Assembly (NCBI RefSeq): GCF_001700965.1
Contig: NZ_CP016756.1
Span: forward strand, 2,966,501 to 3,030,500
DNA length: 64,000 bases
Reading direction: 5' to 3'
DNA from: Stenotrophomonas nitritireducens
GTDB lineage: Bacteria; Pseudomonadota; Gammaproteobacteria; Xanthomonadales; Xanthomonadaceae
Each line of letters opens with the position of its first letter. Positions within the stretch are counted from its first letter, which is position 1. This document shows positions 7,753 through 16,889 of this stretch, in pieces. Under the pieces are notes generated by a model, which worked only from the letters and a program-made list of their open reading frames with translations, ran no database searches and was not told the DNA's origin. The translations under genes and the position numbers were made by a program.

Positions 7753-10383
7753 ATGCCTACTCGTTCCCTGCTCGCCTTCGCGGTGGCCGCTGCTGTCGCC
7801 GCTCCCTCCCTCGCCCTGGCTGAAACGGCTGCCGATGGCAGCAAAACCCTCGATGCGGTGCGTGTCACCGGTTCCAACATCAAGCGCACCGATACCGAAA
7901 CCGCCAATCCGGTGCAGGTGATTGAACGCCAGCAACTGGAGCAGACCGGCAAGGCCAGCGTGGCTGACCTGCTGCGCTCGATCTCAGCCAATACCGGCAA
8001 TGCCAGCAACGAAACCAGCAACAGCGGCTGGGCTTCCGGTTCGGCCGGCATCGGCCTGCGCGGCTTGTCGCAGAAGAACACGCTGGTGCTGCTCAACGGC
8101 CGTCGCCTGGCCAACTACGGTTTCCCGGCAGGTGGCCTGTCTGACACGTTCGTTGATCTCAACGCGCTGCCGCTGGTCGCCGTTGAACGCATTGAAGTGC
8201 TCAAGGATGGCGCCTCGGCCGTGTATGGCTCGGACGCGGTTGCCGGCGTGGTCAACATCATCACCCGGCAGAATTTCGAAGGCGCCGAAGTCGGTGTCAG
8301 CGGCGGTACCTCCGATGCCGGCGGCCTGGATCAGCAGAACCTCAAGTTCGTTGGCGGCATCGGTGATCTGCAGAACGATGGCTACAACATCCTAGTGTCG
8401 CTGGAAGGCTATAACCGCGACCGACTCGACCAGGACCAGCGCGAGCTGACCCGCTCGGGCATCTACACCGACAAGGCGGGCGGGCGCTGGAATGGCTGGT
8501 CGGCGAAGGGCGCGCGTTATCTGATCAGCGGCAAGTCGGTGCCGATGCTTGATGCCGCCGGCAACTGCCCGGAAGGCACGGTACTCACCGCCAGTGCGCC
8601 GATCGATGGTCTGGCCGGCGACACCTGCGCCTTCAACCAGGCGCCGTACACCACGCTGATTCCCTCGACCAAGCGCTGGCAGGCCTATGTCAACGGCACG
8701 CTGCGCATCAGCGACTCGGTGGAAGCGTTCGCCGATGTGATCTACAGCGACATCAAGGGCGTGTCCTGGTTCGGTTCCAGCCCGTTCTTCACCCTGGAAA
8801 GCGGGCGCTTTGCCCTCAACGCCGATACCGGCCTGGCCGAGCCGGTGCGCTCGACCCTGCCGGCATCCAATCCGTACAACCCGTATGGCGTGGACGTACC
8901 GATCGAGTACACCTTCTTCAACCTGGGCGGCACCATCAAGACCAACCGTTCGCGCTCCTATCGCGGCGTGCTTGGCCTGCGCGGCCAAGGCGAGAAGTGG
9001 GATTGGGAACTGGGCGCCTTCCAGGCCGCCAGCAAGCAGCGCGAAACCGTGTCCGGTGGCTTTGCCAACCGCTGGACGCTGTATGACGCCCTGGCCACGG
9101 GCAGCTATAACCTGCTCAACCCGTCGGCCACCGATCCTGCGGTGCTGGCAGCCATCGGCCTGAGCACGCTGCGCCCGGCCGATTCGGTGCTCAAGGGCAT
9201 CGACGCCAAGGTATCCGGCACTCTGGGTGAAACCTGGGCTGGCCCGATTGGTTTCGCCGCAGGTGCAGAATGGCGGCAGGAAAAGCTCGACTCCGACAAT
9301 CCCTGGCAGATCGATGCCGGCCTGCAGGTGCGCCCGGCCATTGCCGAAGTACACGGGCAGCGCCAGGTCAGTGCTGCCTACGCGGAAGTCAGCGTGCCGC
9401 TGCACAGCACGCTGGAGTTGCAGGCGGCTGCGCGCGCGGATCACTACAGTGATTTCGGCAATGCCTTCTCGCCCAAGCTGGGCCTGCGCTGGCAGCCGTT
9501 GGACTGGTTGCTGGTACGTGCCGCGGCTTCGCGTGGTTTCCGTGCGCCGTCGTTGTCGGAGAACTCGGCATCGACCAGCATCGCCTACGGTTCGGTGGTG
9601 GACCCGCACGATCCGGACGTGGCCGGTTCGCGACAAAACCCGACCTTCTTCACCGTAGGCAACACCAACCTCGACCCGGAGCGCACCCGCAGTTTCAACG
9701 CCGGCTTCGTGCTGTCGCCGTGGCAGAACACCAACCTCAGCGTGGACTATTACCGCATCAAGCTGGACAACCTGATCGGCAGTGGCAACACCACCACGCT
9801 GGTGGCGGAAAACGACCCGGCCAATGTGCTGCGTGATGCACGCGGCAAGCTGTTGGCGGTCTACAACCGCTACCAGAACCTGAGCGAGCTGGAGACGTCG
9901 GGCATCGATGTGGAGCTGCGCCAACGCTGGCAGACGGCGGCTGCGGGCGATTTCGGTCTGTCTTCGGCGCTGACCTACGTGATCGACTACAAGCGCCCGC
10001 AGGTGGTTGGTGGCCCGCTGGTGGATTACGCCGGTTCCAACCTCGGCCCCTCGCTGCCCGATACCAAGGCCACCACCACGCTGGATTGGGCGCTGGGTGA
10101 TTGGCGCACCGCACTGACCTGGTATTACACCAGCAGCTATGACCAGCAAGGCAGTGCTGCTGCCAAGGCGGTGCAGAAGCAGGTGGCCAGCTACAGCCAG
10201 TTCGATCTGTATCTGGGTTACACCGGCATCGACAAGCTGACCGTGTACGCCAAGGTGCAGAACATCGGTGACCGCCAGCCGCCCTACGACGCCACCTTCC
10301 CGGGCGTGCGTGCGCCCTACGACTTCAGCCAATACGACCTGCGTGGCCGCTATTACACGCTGGGCTTTGATTACCGCTTCTGA
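7753..10383 (+). CDS. TonB-dependent outer-membrane receptor
   Basis: Encodes 876 residues. A signal peptide (residues 1-24, ending SLALAETA) leads to a TonB-box-like LDAVRVTGSNIKR. The plug domain follows, with NPVQVIERQQLEQTG, LRGLSQKNTLVLLNGRRLA and RIEVLKDGASAVYGSDAVAG. The barrel has PKLGLRWQPLDWLLVRAAAS with RGFRAPSLSEN, and a C-terminal YYTLGFDYRF ends in the aromatic residue expected of porins. This receptor subfamily is expanded in Xanthomonadaceae and its substrates are mostly unknown. A secreted M14 carboxypeptidase follows in the same orientation, so peptide uptake is possible. The ATG at 7753 begins the signal peptide; upstream TTG/ATG starts would add an unlikely leader. Confidence 0.9.
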   Translation: MPTRSLLAFAVAAAVAAPSLALAETAADGSKTLDAVRVTGSNIKRTDTETANPVQVIERQQLEQTGKASVADLLRSISANTGNASNETSNSGWASGSAGIGLRGLSQKNTLVLLNGRRLANYGFPAGGLSDTFVDLNALPLVAVERIEVLKDGASAVYGSDAVAGVVNIITRQNFEGAEVGVSGGTSDAGGLDQQNLKFVGGIGDLQNDGYNILVSLEGYNRDRLDQDQRELTRSGIYTDKAGGRWNGWSAKGARYLISGKSVPMLDAAGNCPEGTVLTASAPIDGLAGDTCAFNQAPYTTLIPSTKRWQAYVNGTLRISDSVEAFADVIYSDIKGVSWFGSSPFFTLESGRFALNADTGLAEPVRSTLPASNPYNPYGVDVPIEYTFFNLGGTIKTNRSRSYRGVLGLRGQGEKWDWELGAFQAASKQRETVSGGFANRWTLYDALATGSYNLLNPSATDPAVLAAIGLSTLRPADSVLKGIDAKVSGTLGETWAGPIGFAAGAEWRQEKLDSDNPWQIDAGLQVRPAIAEVHGQRQVSAAYAEVSVPLHSTLELQAAARADHYSDFGNAFSPKLGLRWQPLDWLLVRAAASRGFRAPSLSENSASTSIAYGSVVDPHDPDVAGSRQNPTFFTVGNTNLDPERTRSFNAGFVLSPWQNTNLSVDYYRIKLDNLIGSGNTTTLVAENDPANVLRDARGKLLAVYNRYQNLSELETSGIDVELRQRWQTAAAGDFGLSSALTYVIDYKRPQVVGGPLVDYAGSNLGPSLPDTKATTTLDWALGDWRTALTWYYTSSYDQQGSAAAKAVQKQVASYSQFDLYLGYTGIDKLTVYAKVQNIGDRQPPYDATFPGVRAPYDFSQYDLRGRYYTLGFDYRF

Positions 10384-10770
10384 TTCGAAGCCCTCGCCCT
10401 TCGGGAGAAGGGGGCAGCTCTGTAGAGCCGAGCCATGCTCGGCTGAGGCTCTACCGGTAAGGCTTCTGCCGAGCATGGCTCGGCACTACATGGTGCTTCA
10501 GCTCGCAGCGATCTAGCCCTCCCGCTCGCGGGAGAGGGGGTTGGGGTGAGGGCCGCTTTGTAGAGCCGAACCATGCTCGGCTGGGGCTCTACCCGTAAGG
10601 CCTCTGCCGAGCATGGCTCGGCACTACAGGGTGCTTCAGCTCGCAGCGATCTAGCCCCTCTCCCGCACGCGGGAGAGGGGTTGGGGTGAGGGCCGCTTTG
10701 TAGAGCCGAGCCATGCTCGGCTGGGGCTCTACCGGGAAGGCCTCTGCCGAGCATGGCTCGGCACTACATG
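10384..10770. repeat. Three SMAG dimers alternating with G-rich inverted elements
   Basis: SMAG dimers (gtagagccga(g/a)ccatgctcggc paired with gccgagcatggctcggcactaca) lie at about 10421-10489, 10559-10627 and 10699-10767. They alternate with elements of the form ccctctcccgc...gcgggagaggggttggggtgagggc at about 10516-10554 and 10653-10693. The period is close to 139 bp, which suggests duplication of one composite unit. No gene lies between 10384 and 10827. Confidence 0.9.
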
Positions 10771-10827
10771 CATCGATTTTTCCGAAATTTCGCAACAAGG
10801 TTCATGCAATAGGGGAGTGCAATACAC

Positions 10828-13404
10828 ATGTCGTTTCGCCTTTCACGCCTGCTGCCAGTGCTGTTGCTGGCAACGCTTATCAGCCTGTCACCGGCCTACG
10901 CCCAGAACAGCTACTACTTCCCCGCCGCGCAGCAGTTCGACGCGAAGGTGCCATCACCGCAGCAATTCCTTGGCTACGAGATCGGCAGCCACTACACACG
11001 CCACGACCAACTGGTTGCCTATTTCAACGAACTGGCGCGGGTTTCGGACAAGGTCAAGGTCGAGGTGATCGGCCAGAGTTATGAGCAGCGGCCGCTGCTG
11101 CTGGTGACCATCACCTCGCCGCGAAATCATGCGCGCAGCGTCGAGATCGCCGCGCAGCGACAGGCATTGATCGATCCTGCGCAGCCGCTACCGGGTGCCG
11201 ATGCACCGGCAGTGGCCTGGCTGGGTTACAGCGTGCACGGCAACGAAACTTCCAGCGGTGAGGCGGCAATGCTGACCGCCTATTACCTGGCCGCCAACCA
11301 GGATGCGGAAACCGAGCGCTGGCTGGATCATGCCGTGGTGGTGATTGATCCGGCGCAGAACCCGGATGGCCGCGACCGCGCGGCAAACTGGCACAACGCC
11401 TGGGCCTCGCAACCGCCGTCGGCCGACCCGGCAGACAAGGAGCACGTGGAGCCTTTCCCCAGTGGCCGCGTCAACCACTACTTCACCGATCTCAACCGCG
11501 ATTGGCTGGCCTTGTCGCAGACCGACAGCTGGCCCAAGGTTGCCGCGTTCCATCGCTGGTATCCGAACATCCAGATCGACTTCCACGAGATGGGCAAGGA
11601 CAGCACGTATTACTTCGAGCCCTCGCCGAAGAGCATGGAAAGCCCGCTGCTGCCCAAGTCGTCCTACGAGGCCAACAAGTGGCTGGCGCGTTTCCATGCG
11701 CAGGCGCTGGATGCACTGGGTTCGCTGTATTACACCGGCGAGAACTTCGACAACTTCTCGCCAATCTACGGCTCGACCTACCCGGATTTCCATGGCGCGG
11801 TGGGCGTGACCGTTGAGCAGGCCAGCTCGCGTGGTCTGGTGCAGGAGTCGGTCAATGGCCCGCTGCATTTCAACTTCACCGTCCGCAACCAGGTGGCGAC
11901 GGGCCTGGCCAGCGTGCGTGGTGCGGTTGAGGACAGGGATCGTCTGTTTGCCCTGCAGAAAGAGTTCTTCCGCAGCGCATTGAAGCAGGCGGCCACCTAT
12001 CCGGTGAACGATTGGGTGTTTGGCGACGCGGCAGATGCCACGTTGACCAACAAGCTGCTGGCTGTGCTGTTGCAGCATCGCATCGAGGTGCATGCGCTGG
12101 CGCGTGATATTGAGGTTGATGGCAAGCGCTTTGTGGCTGGCTCGGCCTATGTGGTGCCGGCGCGGCAGCCGCAATTTCGTCTGGCGCATGCCATCTTCGA
12201 GTTCACGCCGGCAGTGAAGGGCGATGTGTTCTACAGCGGCACTTCGTACGCGGTGGCACCGGCGTATGGCCTGCGTTACGCGGGCAGCCGTGGTGCATTG
12301 CCGGGTGGTGCGCTGGTGGAAGCGGTGCCCACGCAGCAAGGTGGCATAAGTGGCGGCCGGGCAGGTTTTGCCTATGTCGCCGACGCACGTGATTTCGGCA
12401 GCTACCGTTTGTTGGGTGCCTTGCTGGGCGACGACGTGCGTGTACGCACTGCACACCAGCCGTTCACCGCCGCTACCGCCACCGGCGATGTTGCGTTCGG
12501 GCAGGGAGCGGTGGTGATTCCGGTAGCGGGACAGCGCCTGGATGGCGAAGCGCTGCAGGCCAAGGTGCTGGCCGCCGCGCAGGCGGCGGGTATTATGGTG
12601 CATGCGCTGGCCAGTGGCCGCGCTGCCAGCGGGATTGATCTGGGCAGTGACAGCGTGCGTGTTCTGCGCAAGCCGAGCATCGCGCTGGTGATGGGCGAGG
12701 GCGTATCTGCCACCGAGATCGGCTCGACCTGGTTTGCGCTGGATACCGCACTTGGCCTGCCTTCGAGCAAGATCGACCCGGTGCAGCTCGCCAGTGTCGA
12801 CCTGTCGCGCTACACCTCGATCGTGCTGTCCGGTGGCAGGTACACAACGGTCAGCGATGCCGGCGTGGCAGCGCTCAAGCGTTGGATTGCTGCGGGTGGT
12901 TCGCTGGTGGTCTATGGCAGCGGCGCCCGCTGGGCGATCGACAAGGGTCTGGCCGAGGCCAAGCTGCGCGATGGCGACAAGAAGGATGATGCCGAGCGTT
13001 TGGATTTCGGTACGGTGCGTGACGTGTTCGCGCTGGGCCGTGTCAGCGGCAACATCCTCAGTGCTGATATTGATCCGACCCATCCGTTGGGCTTTGGCGT
13101 GCAGCAGCGCCGCATCTGGGTGAACAAGGAAGGCGGGCAGGTCTTGGAGCCGGCGAAGAATGCTTTCCTCAACGTGGTGAACATTGATCGCGAGCCGGTG
13201 GTGAACGGCTATCTGTCCGATGCCAACCGTGCACGTGTTGCAGGGTCGAGTTATCTTCAGGTGGTGCCGACCGGTAGCGGCAACGTGGTGTTGTTTGCTG
13301 ATGACCCGGCGCATCGCAAATATTGGTATGGCACGGAGCGTCTGCTGCTCAATGCCTTGTTGCAGGCGAACTATCTGAGCACGCCCAAGCAGCGCGGGGA
13401 GTAG
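10828..13404 (+). CDS. Secreted M14-family zinc carboxypeptidase
   Basis: Encodes 858 residues with a signal peptide (cleavage near AYAQN, residue 25). The M14 zinc motif HxxE appears in SVHGNETSSGE, the third zinc ligand in QIDFHEMGKDS, and the catalytic glutamate candidate in GVTVEQASSRG. NPDGRDR is the conserved substrate-binding segment. Residues from about 600 on resemble a class I amidotransferase-like domain (IVLSGGRYTTVS, GGSLVVYGSG), as in other long M14 proteins. It is probably periplasmic or secreted and trims peptides. It follows a TonB receptor gene with a repeat-filled gap, so co-transcription is uncertain. Confidence 0.88.
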   Translation: MSFRLSRLLPVLLLATLISLSPAYAQNSYYFPAAQQFDAKVPSPQQFLGYEIGSHYTRHDQLVAYFNELARVSDKVKVEVIGQSYEQRPLLLVTITSPRNHARSVEIAAQRQALIDPAQPLPGADAPAVAWLGYSVHGNETSSGEAAMLTAYYLAANQDAETERWLDHAVVVIDPAQNPDGRDRAANWHNAWASQPPSADPADKEHVEPFPSGRVNHYFTDLNRDWLALSQTDSWPKVAAFHRWYPNIQIDFHEMGKDSTYYFEPSPKSMESPLLPKSSYEANKWLARFHAQALDALGSLYYTGENFDNFSPIYGSTYPDFHGAVGVTVEQASSRGLVQESVNGPLHFNFTVRNQVATGLASVRGAVEDRDRLFALQKEFFRSALKQAATYPVNDWVFGDAADATLTNKLLAVLLQHRIEVHALARDIEVDGKRFVAGSAYVVPARQPQFRLAHAIFEFTPAVKGDVFYSGTSYAVAPAYGLRYAGSRGALPGGALVEAVPTQQGGISGGRAGFAYVADARDFGSYRLLGALLGDDVRVRTAHQPFTAATATGDVAFGQGAVVIPVAGQRLDGEALQAKVLAAAQAAGIMVHALASGRAASGIDLGSDSVRVLRKPSIALVMGEGVSATEIGSTWFALDTALGLPSSKIDPVQLASVDLSRYTSIVLSGGRYTTVSDAGVAALKRWIAAGGSLVVYGSGARWAIDKGLAEAKLRDGDKKDDAERLDFGTVRDVFALGRVSGNILSADIDPTHPLGFGVQQRRIWVNKEGGQVLEPAKNAFLNVVNIDREPVVNGYLSDANRARVAGSSYLQVVPTGSGNVVLFADDPAHRKYWYGTERLLLNALLQANYLSTPKQRGE

Positions 13405-13412
13405 TGCTTGAA

Positions 13413-13497
13413 GCCCCTCTCCCGTTTCACGGGAGAGGGGAATCGTGGCAAGGCCAAGCAGCTTCTGTAGTGCCGAGCCATGCTCGGCAGGGGCTTT
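13413..13497. repeat. Inverted G-rich element plus SMAG palindrome
   Basis: cccctctcccgtttcacgggagagggg (13415-13441) is an imperfect palindrome just after the M14 stop and may act as a terminator. It is followed by ctgtagtgccgagccatgctcggcag, a single SMAG copy. Confidence 0.75.
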
Positions 13498-13515
13498 ACC
13501 GCAAAGCAAAGGCTG

Positions 13516-13563
13516 CCCTCATCCGCCCCTGCGGGGCACCTTCTCCCGCAAGCGGGAGAAGGG
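13516..13563. repeat. Left arm of a perfect 48-bp inverted repeat
   Basis: This 48-bp segment, containing cgcccctgcggggcacc and ctcccgcaagcgggag, is the exact reverse complement of 13861-13908. Both arms also contain small internal palindromes. Between the arms lie the minisatellite and a short unique stretch. Confidence 0.95.
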
Positions 13564-13567
13564 ACAA

Positions 13568-13814
13568 GCTCAAAGCCAAAGCTCAAAGCCAAAGCTCAAA
13601 GCCAAAGCTCAAAGCCAAAGCTCAAAGCCAAAGCTCAAAGCCAAAGCTCAAAGCCAAAGCTCAAAGCCAAAGCTCAAAGCCAAAGCTCAAAGCCAAAGCT
13701 CAAAGCCAAAGCTCAAAGCCAAAGCTCAAAGCCAAAGCGCAAAGCCAAAGCTCAAAGCCAAAGCTCAAAGCCAAAGCTCAAAGCCAGAGTTCAAGGCCAG
13801 AGTTCAAGGCCAGA
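13568..13814. repeat. 13-bp minisatellite, 19 copies
   Basis: The unit gctcaaagccaaa repeats in exact 13-bp register from 13568 to 13814, giving 19 copies. Thirteen perfect units come first, one carries gcgc for gctc, three more are perfect or nearly so, and the last two read as gttcaaggccaga. Because 13 is not a multiple of three, each forward frame reads the same 13-residue repeat every 39 bases and stays open, which creates spurious reading frames. No ribosome-binding site or conserved protein is attached. It is best treated as a non-coding tandem repeat prone to slippage. Confidence 0.95.
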
Positions 13815-13860
13815 GGGGCAAGCGCGGTGCCTGGTTCCCGACGTGGCAATGACGGCCCTT

Positions 13861-13908
13861 CCCTTCTCCCGCTTGCGGGAGAAGGTGCCCCGCAGGGGCG
13901 GATGAGGG
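13861..13908. repeat. Right arm of a perfect 48-bp inverted repeat
   Basis: Exact reverse complement of 13516-13563. The two arms could form a 48-bp stem with a loop of 297 bases holding the minisatellite. Confidence 0.95.
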
Positions 13909-13969
13909 GCGCTTCTACCATTGATTCGGCCGTTGCAAAAACCCCCAAAGCCAAACGCCCACAAACCAG

Positions 13970-13999
13970 AAAGGCCGACGCAATGCGTCGGCCTTTCCT
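13970..13999. terminator. Intrinsic terminator after rhlE
   Basis: A 12-bp perfect stem (aaaggccgacgc / gcgtcggccttt) with a 3-nt loop lies 35 bases beyond the rhlE stop. The flanking A and T runs let it work in either direction, so it probably ends rhlE on the minus strand and shields it from plus-strand readthrough. Confidence 0.8.
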
Positions 14000-14033
14000 T
14001 TGCAACTCATCTCATCCCAACAACAAGCTGGAA

Positions 14034-15434
14034 TCAGGCGCTGGTACGGCTCTGGCCACGGCCGCCACCGCCACGACGCTGACCACCACCCGGGTGCGCA
14101 TCACGACGCTGCTGGCCACTGCCGGCATTGCGCTGGCCGCCCGGCTTCTGCGGCTGGCCGCCACGGCCGCCGCGCGGCGCATCGCCGGTCGGGCGACGTG
14201 CGGCATGGCCGCCGTTGCCGCGACGCGGAGCCTTCTGGCCGCCCGGATGCTCGGCCTTGCCCGGCGCGCTGTTGCCCCAACGGATCGGAGTATGCGGCTC
14301 GAAGCCCGGTACATCGCGGATGTCCATATCGCGGTCGAGCAGACGCACGATCTGGCGCAGCAGCTTGGCTTCGTCCTGCGCAACCAGCGACACGGCTTCA
14401 CCGGTCGAACCGTTGCGGCCGGTACGACCGATGCGATGCACGTAATCTTCCGGCACCATCGGCAGGTCGTAGTTGATGACCTTCGGCAGCTCGTTGATAT
14501 CGATGCCGCGGGCGGCGATATCGGTGGCCACCAGCACGGTCACGCGGCCGGCCTTGAAGTCGGCCAGTGCACGCAGGCGCTGACCCTGGCTCTTGTTGCC
14601 GTGGATCGCGGCGGTCTTGATGCCGGACTTCTCCAGGAAGTCCGCCAGCTTGTCGCAACCATGCTTGGTGCGGCCGAACACCAGCGTCTGCACGCGGGAG
14701 TCCTTGGCCAGCAGGTGCAGCAGCAGCTCACGCTTGCGCGCGCCATCAACCGGATGCACACGGTGGGTGATGGTCTCGGCGACGGTGTTCTTCGGCGTAA
14801 CCTGGATCTGCTCCGGGTTGTGCATGAACTCCAGTGCCAACTGCTTGATGCTTTCTTCAAACGTTGCCGAGAACAGCAGGGTCTGGCGGTTCTGGCGCGG
14901 CAGCTTGGCCAGGATGCGCTTGATCGACGGCAGGAAGCCCATGTCGAGCATGCGGTCGGCTTCGTCCAGCACCAGGATCTCGACGCCGGACAGGTCGACG
15001 CTGCGACGCTCCAGGTGGTCGATCAGGCGGCCCGGGCAGGCGACCAGCAGGTCGACGCCACGGCGCAGGATGTCCAGCTGGTTGCCCATGCCGACGCCGC
15101 CGTAGATGCAGGCGCTGGGGATGCGCAGGTACTTGCTGTAGCCGCGCAGGCTGTCATGCACCTGGGTGGCCAGTTCGCGAGTGGGGGCCAGCACCAGCGC
15201 ACGCGGGCGGCGCGGGCCGTTGCCCACGCTCTGCGGCGAGGTAGCCAGGTGCTGCAGCAGCGGCAGACCAAACGCGGCGGTCTTGCCGGTACCGGTCTGG
15301 GCGCCGGCCAGCAGATCGCGGCCGTCCAGCGCAAGCGGAATGGCCTGCTCCTGGATCGGGGTCGGGTTTTCGTAACCCTGCTCGGCGAGCGCGCGCAGCA
15401 GGAAGGGCGCAAGGCCCAGGTTTTCAAACGACAT
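14034..15434 (-). CDS. rhlE: DEAD-box ATP-dependent RNA helicase RhlE
   Basis: Encodes 466 residues. Helicase motifs in order are Q-motif ([13 protein letters not shown]), Walker [29 protein letters not shown] (LLFSATF), and then domain 2 with [20 protein letters not shown] and HRIGRTGR. From about residue 375 the tail is rich in Gly, Arg, Pro and His (for example [18 protein letters not shown]), typical of RhlE proteins and used for RNA binding. It probably helps ribosome assembly or mRNA decay in the cold. The start at 15434 gives the standard MSFENLGL N-terminus. Confidence 0.93.
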   Translation of the reverse strand: MSFENLGLAPFLLRALAEQGYENPTPIQEQAIPLALDGRDLLAGAQTGTGKTAAFGLPLLQHLATSPQSVGNGPRRPRALVLAPTRELATQVHDSLRGYSKYLRIPSACIYGGVGMGNQLDILRRGVDLLVACPGRLIDHLERRSVDLSGVEILVLDEADRMLDMGFLPSIKRILAKLPRQNRQTLLFSATFEESIKQLALEFMHNPEQIQVTPKNTVAETITHRVHPVDGARKRELLLHLLAKDSRVQTLVFGRTKHGCDKLADFLEKSGIKTAAIHGNKSQGQRLRALADFKAGRVTVLVATDIAARGIDINELPKVINYDLPMVPEDYVHRIGRTGRNGSTGEAVSLVAQDEAKLLRQIVRLLDRDMDIRDVPGFEPHTPIRWGNSAPGKAEHPGGQKAPRRGNGGHAARRPTGDAPRGGRGGQPQKPGGQRNAGSGQQRRDAHPGGGQRRGGGGRGQSRTSA

Positions 15435-15805
15435 GGAGTGCTCCGAAACATGAATAACGCGCGCCCGAAGGGGCTTGCGTTGCTGATCATTGAAGATCAG
15501 CTGATCTCGGAGCGTTCCCGTAAACCGCGCTGCAAGATCTGGATGCAACCAACGCGGTGCGCTGGCTGGAATGCGTGACGATAGGCGTCGGAGTGGGGGC
15601 GGGCGGGCGGATGGGCCAGATGGCCGCTGATCCTGCACCGCCGGCGGTCCCTGAGGGAAACGGACGGCCGCTGGCAGACCGCGCTAGTCTAAGGGATTGT
15701 TGGCGCAGGCACAAAAACCCCTGTTCAGCTTTCCACCGGAAGGCTGGTCGTGGCCGGCTTATTCATTACAATTGAAACTTATTTCTACGCAGACTGGACA
15801 CTCCC
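15435..15805. other. Intergenic region between rhlE and fahA
   Basis: About 370 bases separating two divergent genes. It must hold both promoters. An AT-rich stretch just before fahA (ttattcattacaattg) is a plausible promoter area. No reading frame with a conserved product was seen, and no palindromic repeat of the window's main families occurs here. Confidence 0.5.
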
Positions 15806-16795
15806 ATGAAGCTTGGTTCCCTGAAGGAAGGCGGCCGCGACGGCACCCTGATCGTGGTTTCGCGTGACCTGACCCGCGCCGTGCGGGCCACTGGCATTGC
15901 CGCCACCCTGCAGCAGGCGCTGGAGGACTGGTCCAACCTGGCGCCGCGTCTGGCCGCCCTGTCCGAGCAGCTCAACGCCGGCACTGTGGAGGGCGAGTTT
16001 GCCGTGGACATGCAGGCGCTGGCTGCGCCGTTGCCGCGTGCCTATGAGTTTGTCGATGGCAGCGCCTACCTGCCGCACGTGGCACGGGTACGCAAGGCGC
16101 GTGGTGCCGAGGTGCCGGAGAGCTTCTACACCGACCCGTTGATGTACCAGGCCACCAGCGCCGGCTTCTACGGCCCGCGCGACGCGGTCAAGGTGATCAG
16201 CGAGGACTACGGCATCGACCTGGAAGCCGAGATCGTGGTGATCACCGACGACGTGCCGATGGCGGTGACCCCGACGCAGGCCGGCGGTCATATCCAGTTG
16301 GTGGGCCTGGTCAACGACGTCAGCCTGCGCAACCTGATCCCGGGCGAGCTGGCCAAAGGCTTCGGCTTCCTGCAGTCCAAGCCGCGCTCGGCGCTGAGCC
16401 CGGTGTTCGTGACCCCGGACGAACTGGGCGCTGCCTGGCAGGACAGCAAGCTGCACCTGCCGCTGCTCACCCATATCAACGGCAAGTGGTTCGGCGCCCC
16501 GGAAGCAGGTGTCGACATGCAGTTCAACTTCGCCGAGCTGGTGGCGCACGCTGCCAAGACCCGGCCGCTGTCGGCCGGTGCCATCGTCGGCTCGGGCACC
16601 ATCGCCAATGAAGACACCAGCCTGGGTGCATCCTGCTTCGCCGAACAGCGCACCGTGGAGGCACTGCGTGACGGCAAGCCGTCGACGCCTTTCATGAGTT
16701 TTGGTGACGTGGTGCGCATTGAGATGCTGGACCGTGATGGCGTCAGCATTTTTGGTGCGATTGAACAGTGCATCGAACAGGCGCCGCGCCCCTGA
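15806..16795 (+). CDS. fahA: Fumarylacetoacetate hydrolase family protein
   Basis: Encodes 329 residues. The FAH-fold metal ligands are visible as an Asp in SFYTDPLMYQ, the E-x-E pair in IDLEAEIVV and an Asp in LVNDVSLRN. FGFLQSKPRSALSP and GSGTIANED are conserved in bacterial fumarylacetoacetases. The enzyme would cleave 4-fumarylacetoacetate into fumarate and acetoacetate, the last step of tyrosine/homogentisate catabolism. The following maiA gene, which supplies its substrate, supports this over a generic FAH hydrolase. A 94-base gap with a hairpin separates them. Confidence 0.9.
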   Translation: MKLGSLKEGGRDGTLIVVSRDLTRAVRATGIAATLQQALEDWSNLAPRLAALSEQLNAGTVEGEFAVDMQALAAPLPRAYEFVDGSAYLPHVARVRKARGAEVPESFYTDPLMYQATSAGFYGPRDAVKVISEDYGIDLEAEIVVITDDVPMAVTPTQAGGHIQLVGLVNDVSLRNLIPGELAKGFGFLQSKPRSALSPVFVTPDELGAAWQDSKLHLPLLTHINGKWFGAPEAGVDMQFNFAELVAHAAKTRPLSAGAIVGSGTIANEDTSLGASCFAEQRTVEALRDGKPSTPFMSFGDVVRIEMLDRDGVSIFGAIEQCIEQAPRP

Positions 16796-16821
16796 GGCGG
16801 CTGACAACGTGTTGGCATTGC

Positions 16822-16851
16822 GTTGATGGTGAAGGAATCCTCACCATCAAC
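16822..16851 (+). promoter_or_regulatory. Stem-loop between fahA and maiA
   Basis: An 11-bp perfect stem (gttgatggtga / tcaccatcaac) with an 8-nt loop lies in the 94-base gap. It has no T-run, so it is more likely an attenuating or mRNA-processing hairpin than a full terminator. Confidence 0.5.
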
Positions 16852-16889
16852 GGTTATTGTTGTGGCGCACGGGAAGGGGGAAATCTGAC

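Noticed and set aside
8392..10476. 694-residue minus-strand frame opposite the TonB receptor
   Set aside because: Antisense shadow; the plus strand encodes a full receptor with signal peptide and terminal Phe.
11188..13509. 773-residue frame opposite the M14 peptidase
   Set aside because: Antisense shadow with no domain.
13568..13814. Possible CRISPR-like array
   Set aside because: Units are contiguous 13-mers with no spacers and no cas genes nearby.
13323..15578. 751-residue open frame with KAKAQSQSS repeats running through the minisatellite and antisense to rhlE
   Set aside because: The repeat part stays open in all three frames only because the unit is 13 bp, and the rest is the complement of the real rhlE gene. 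No start signal or conserved domain.
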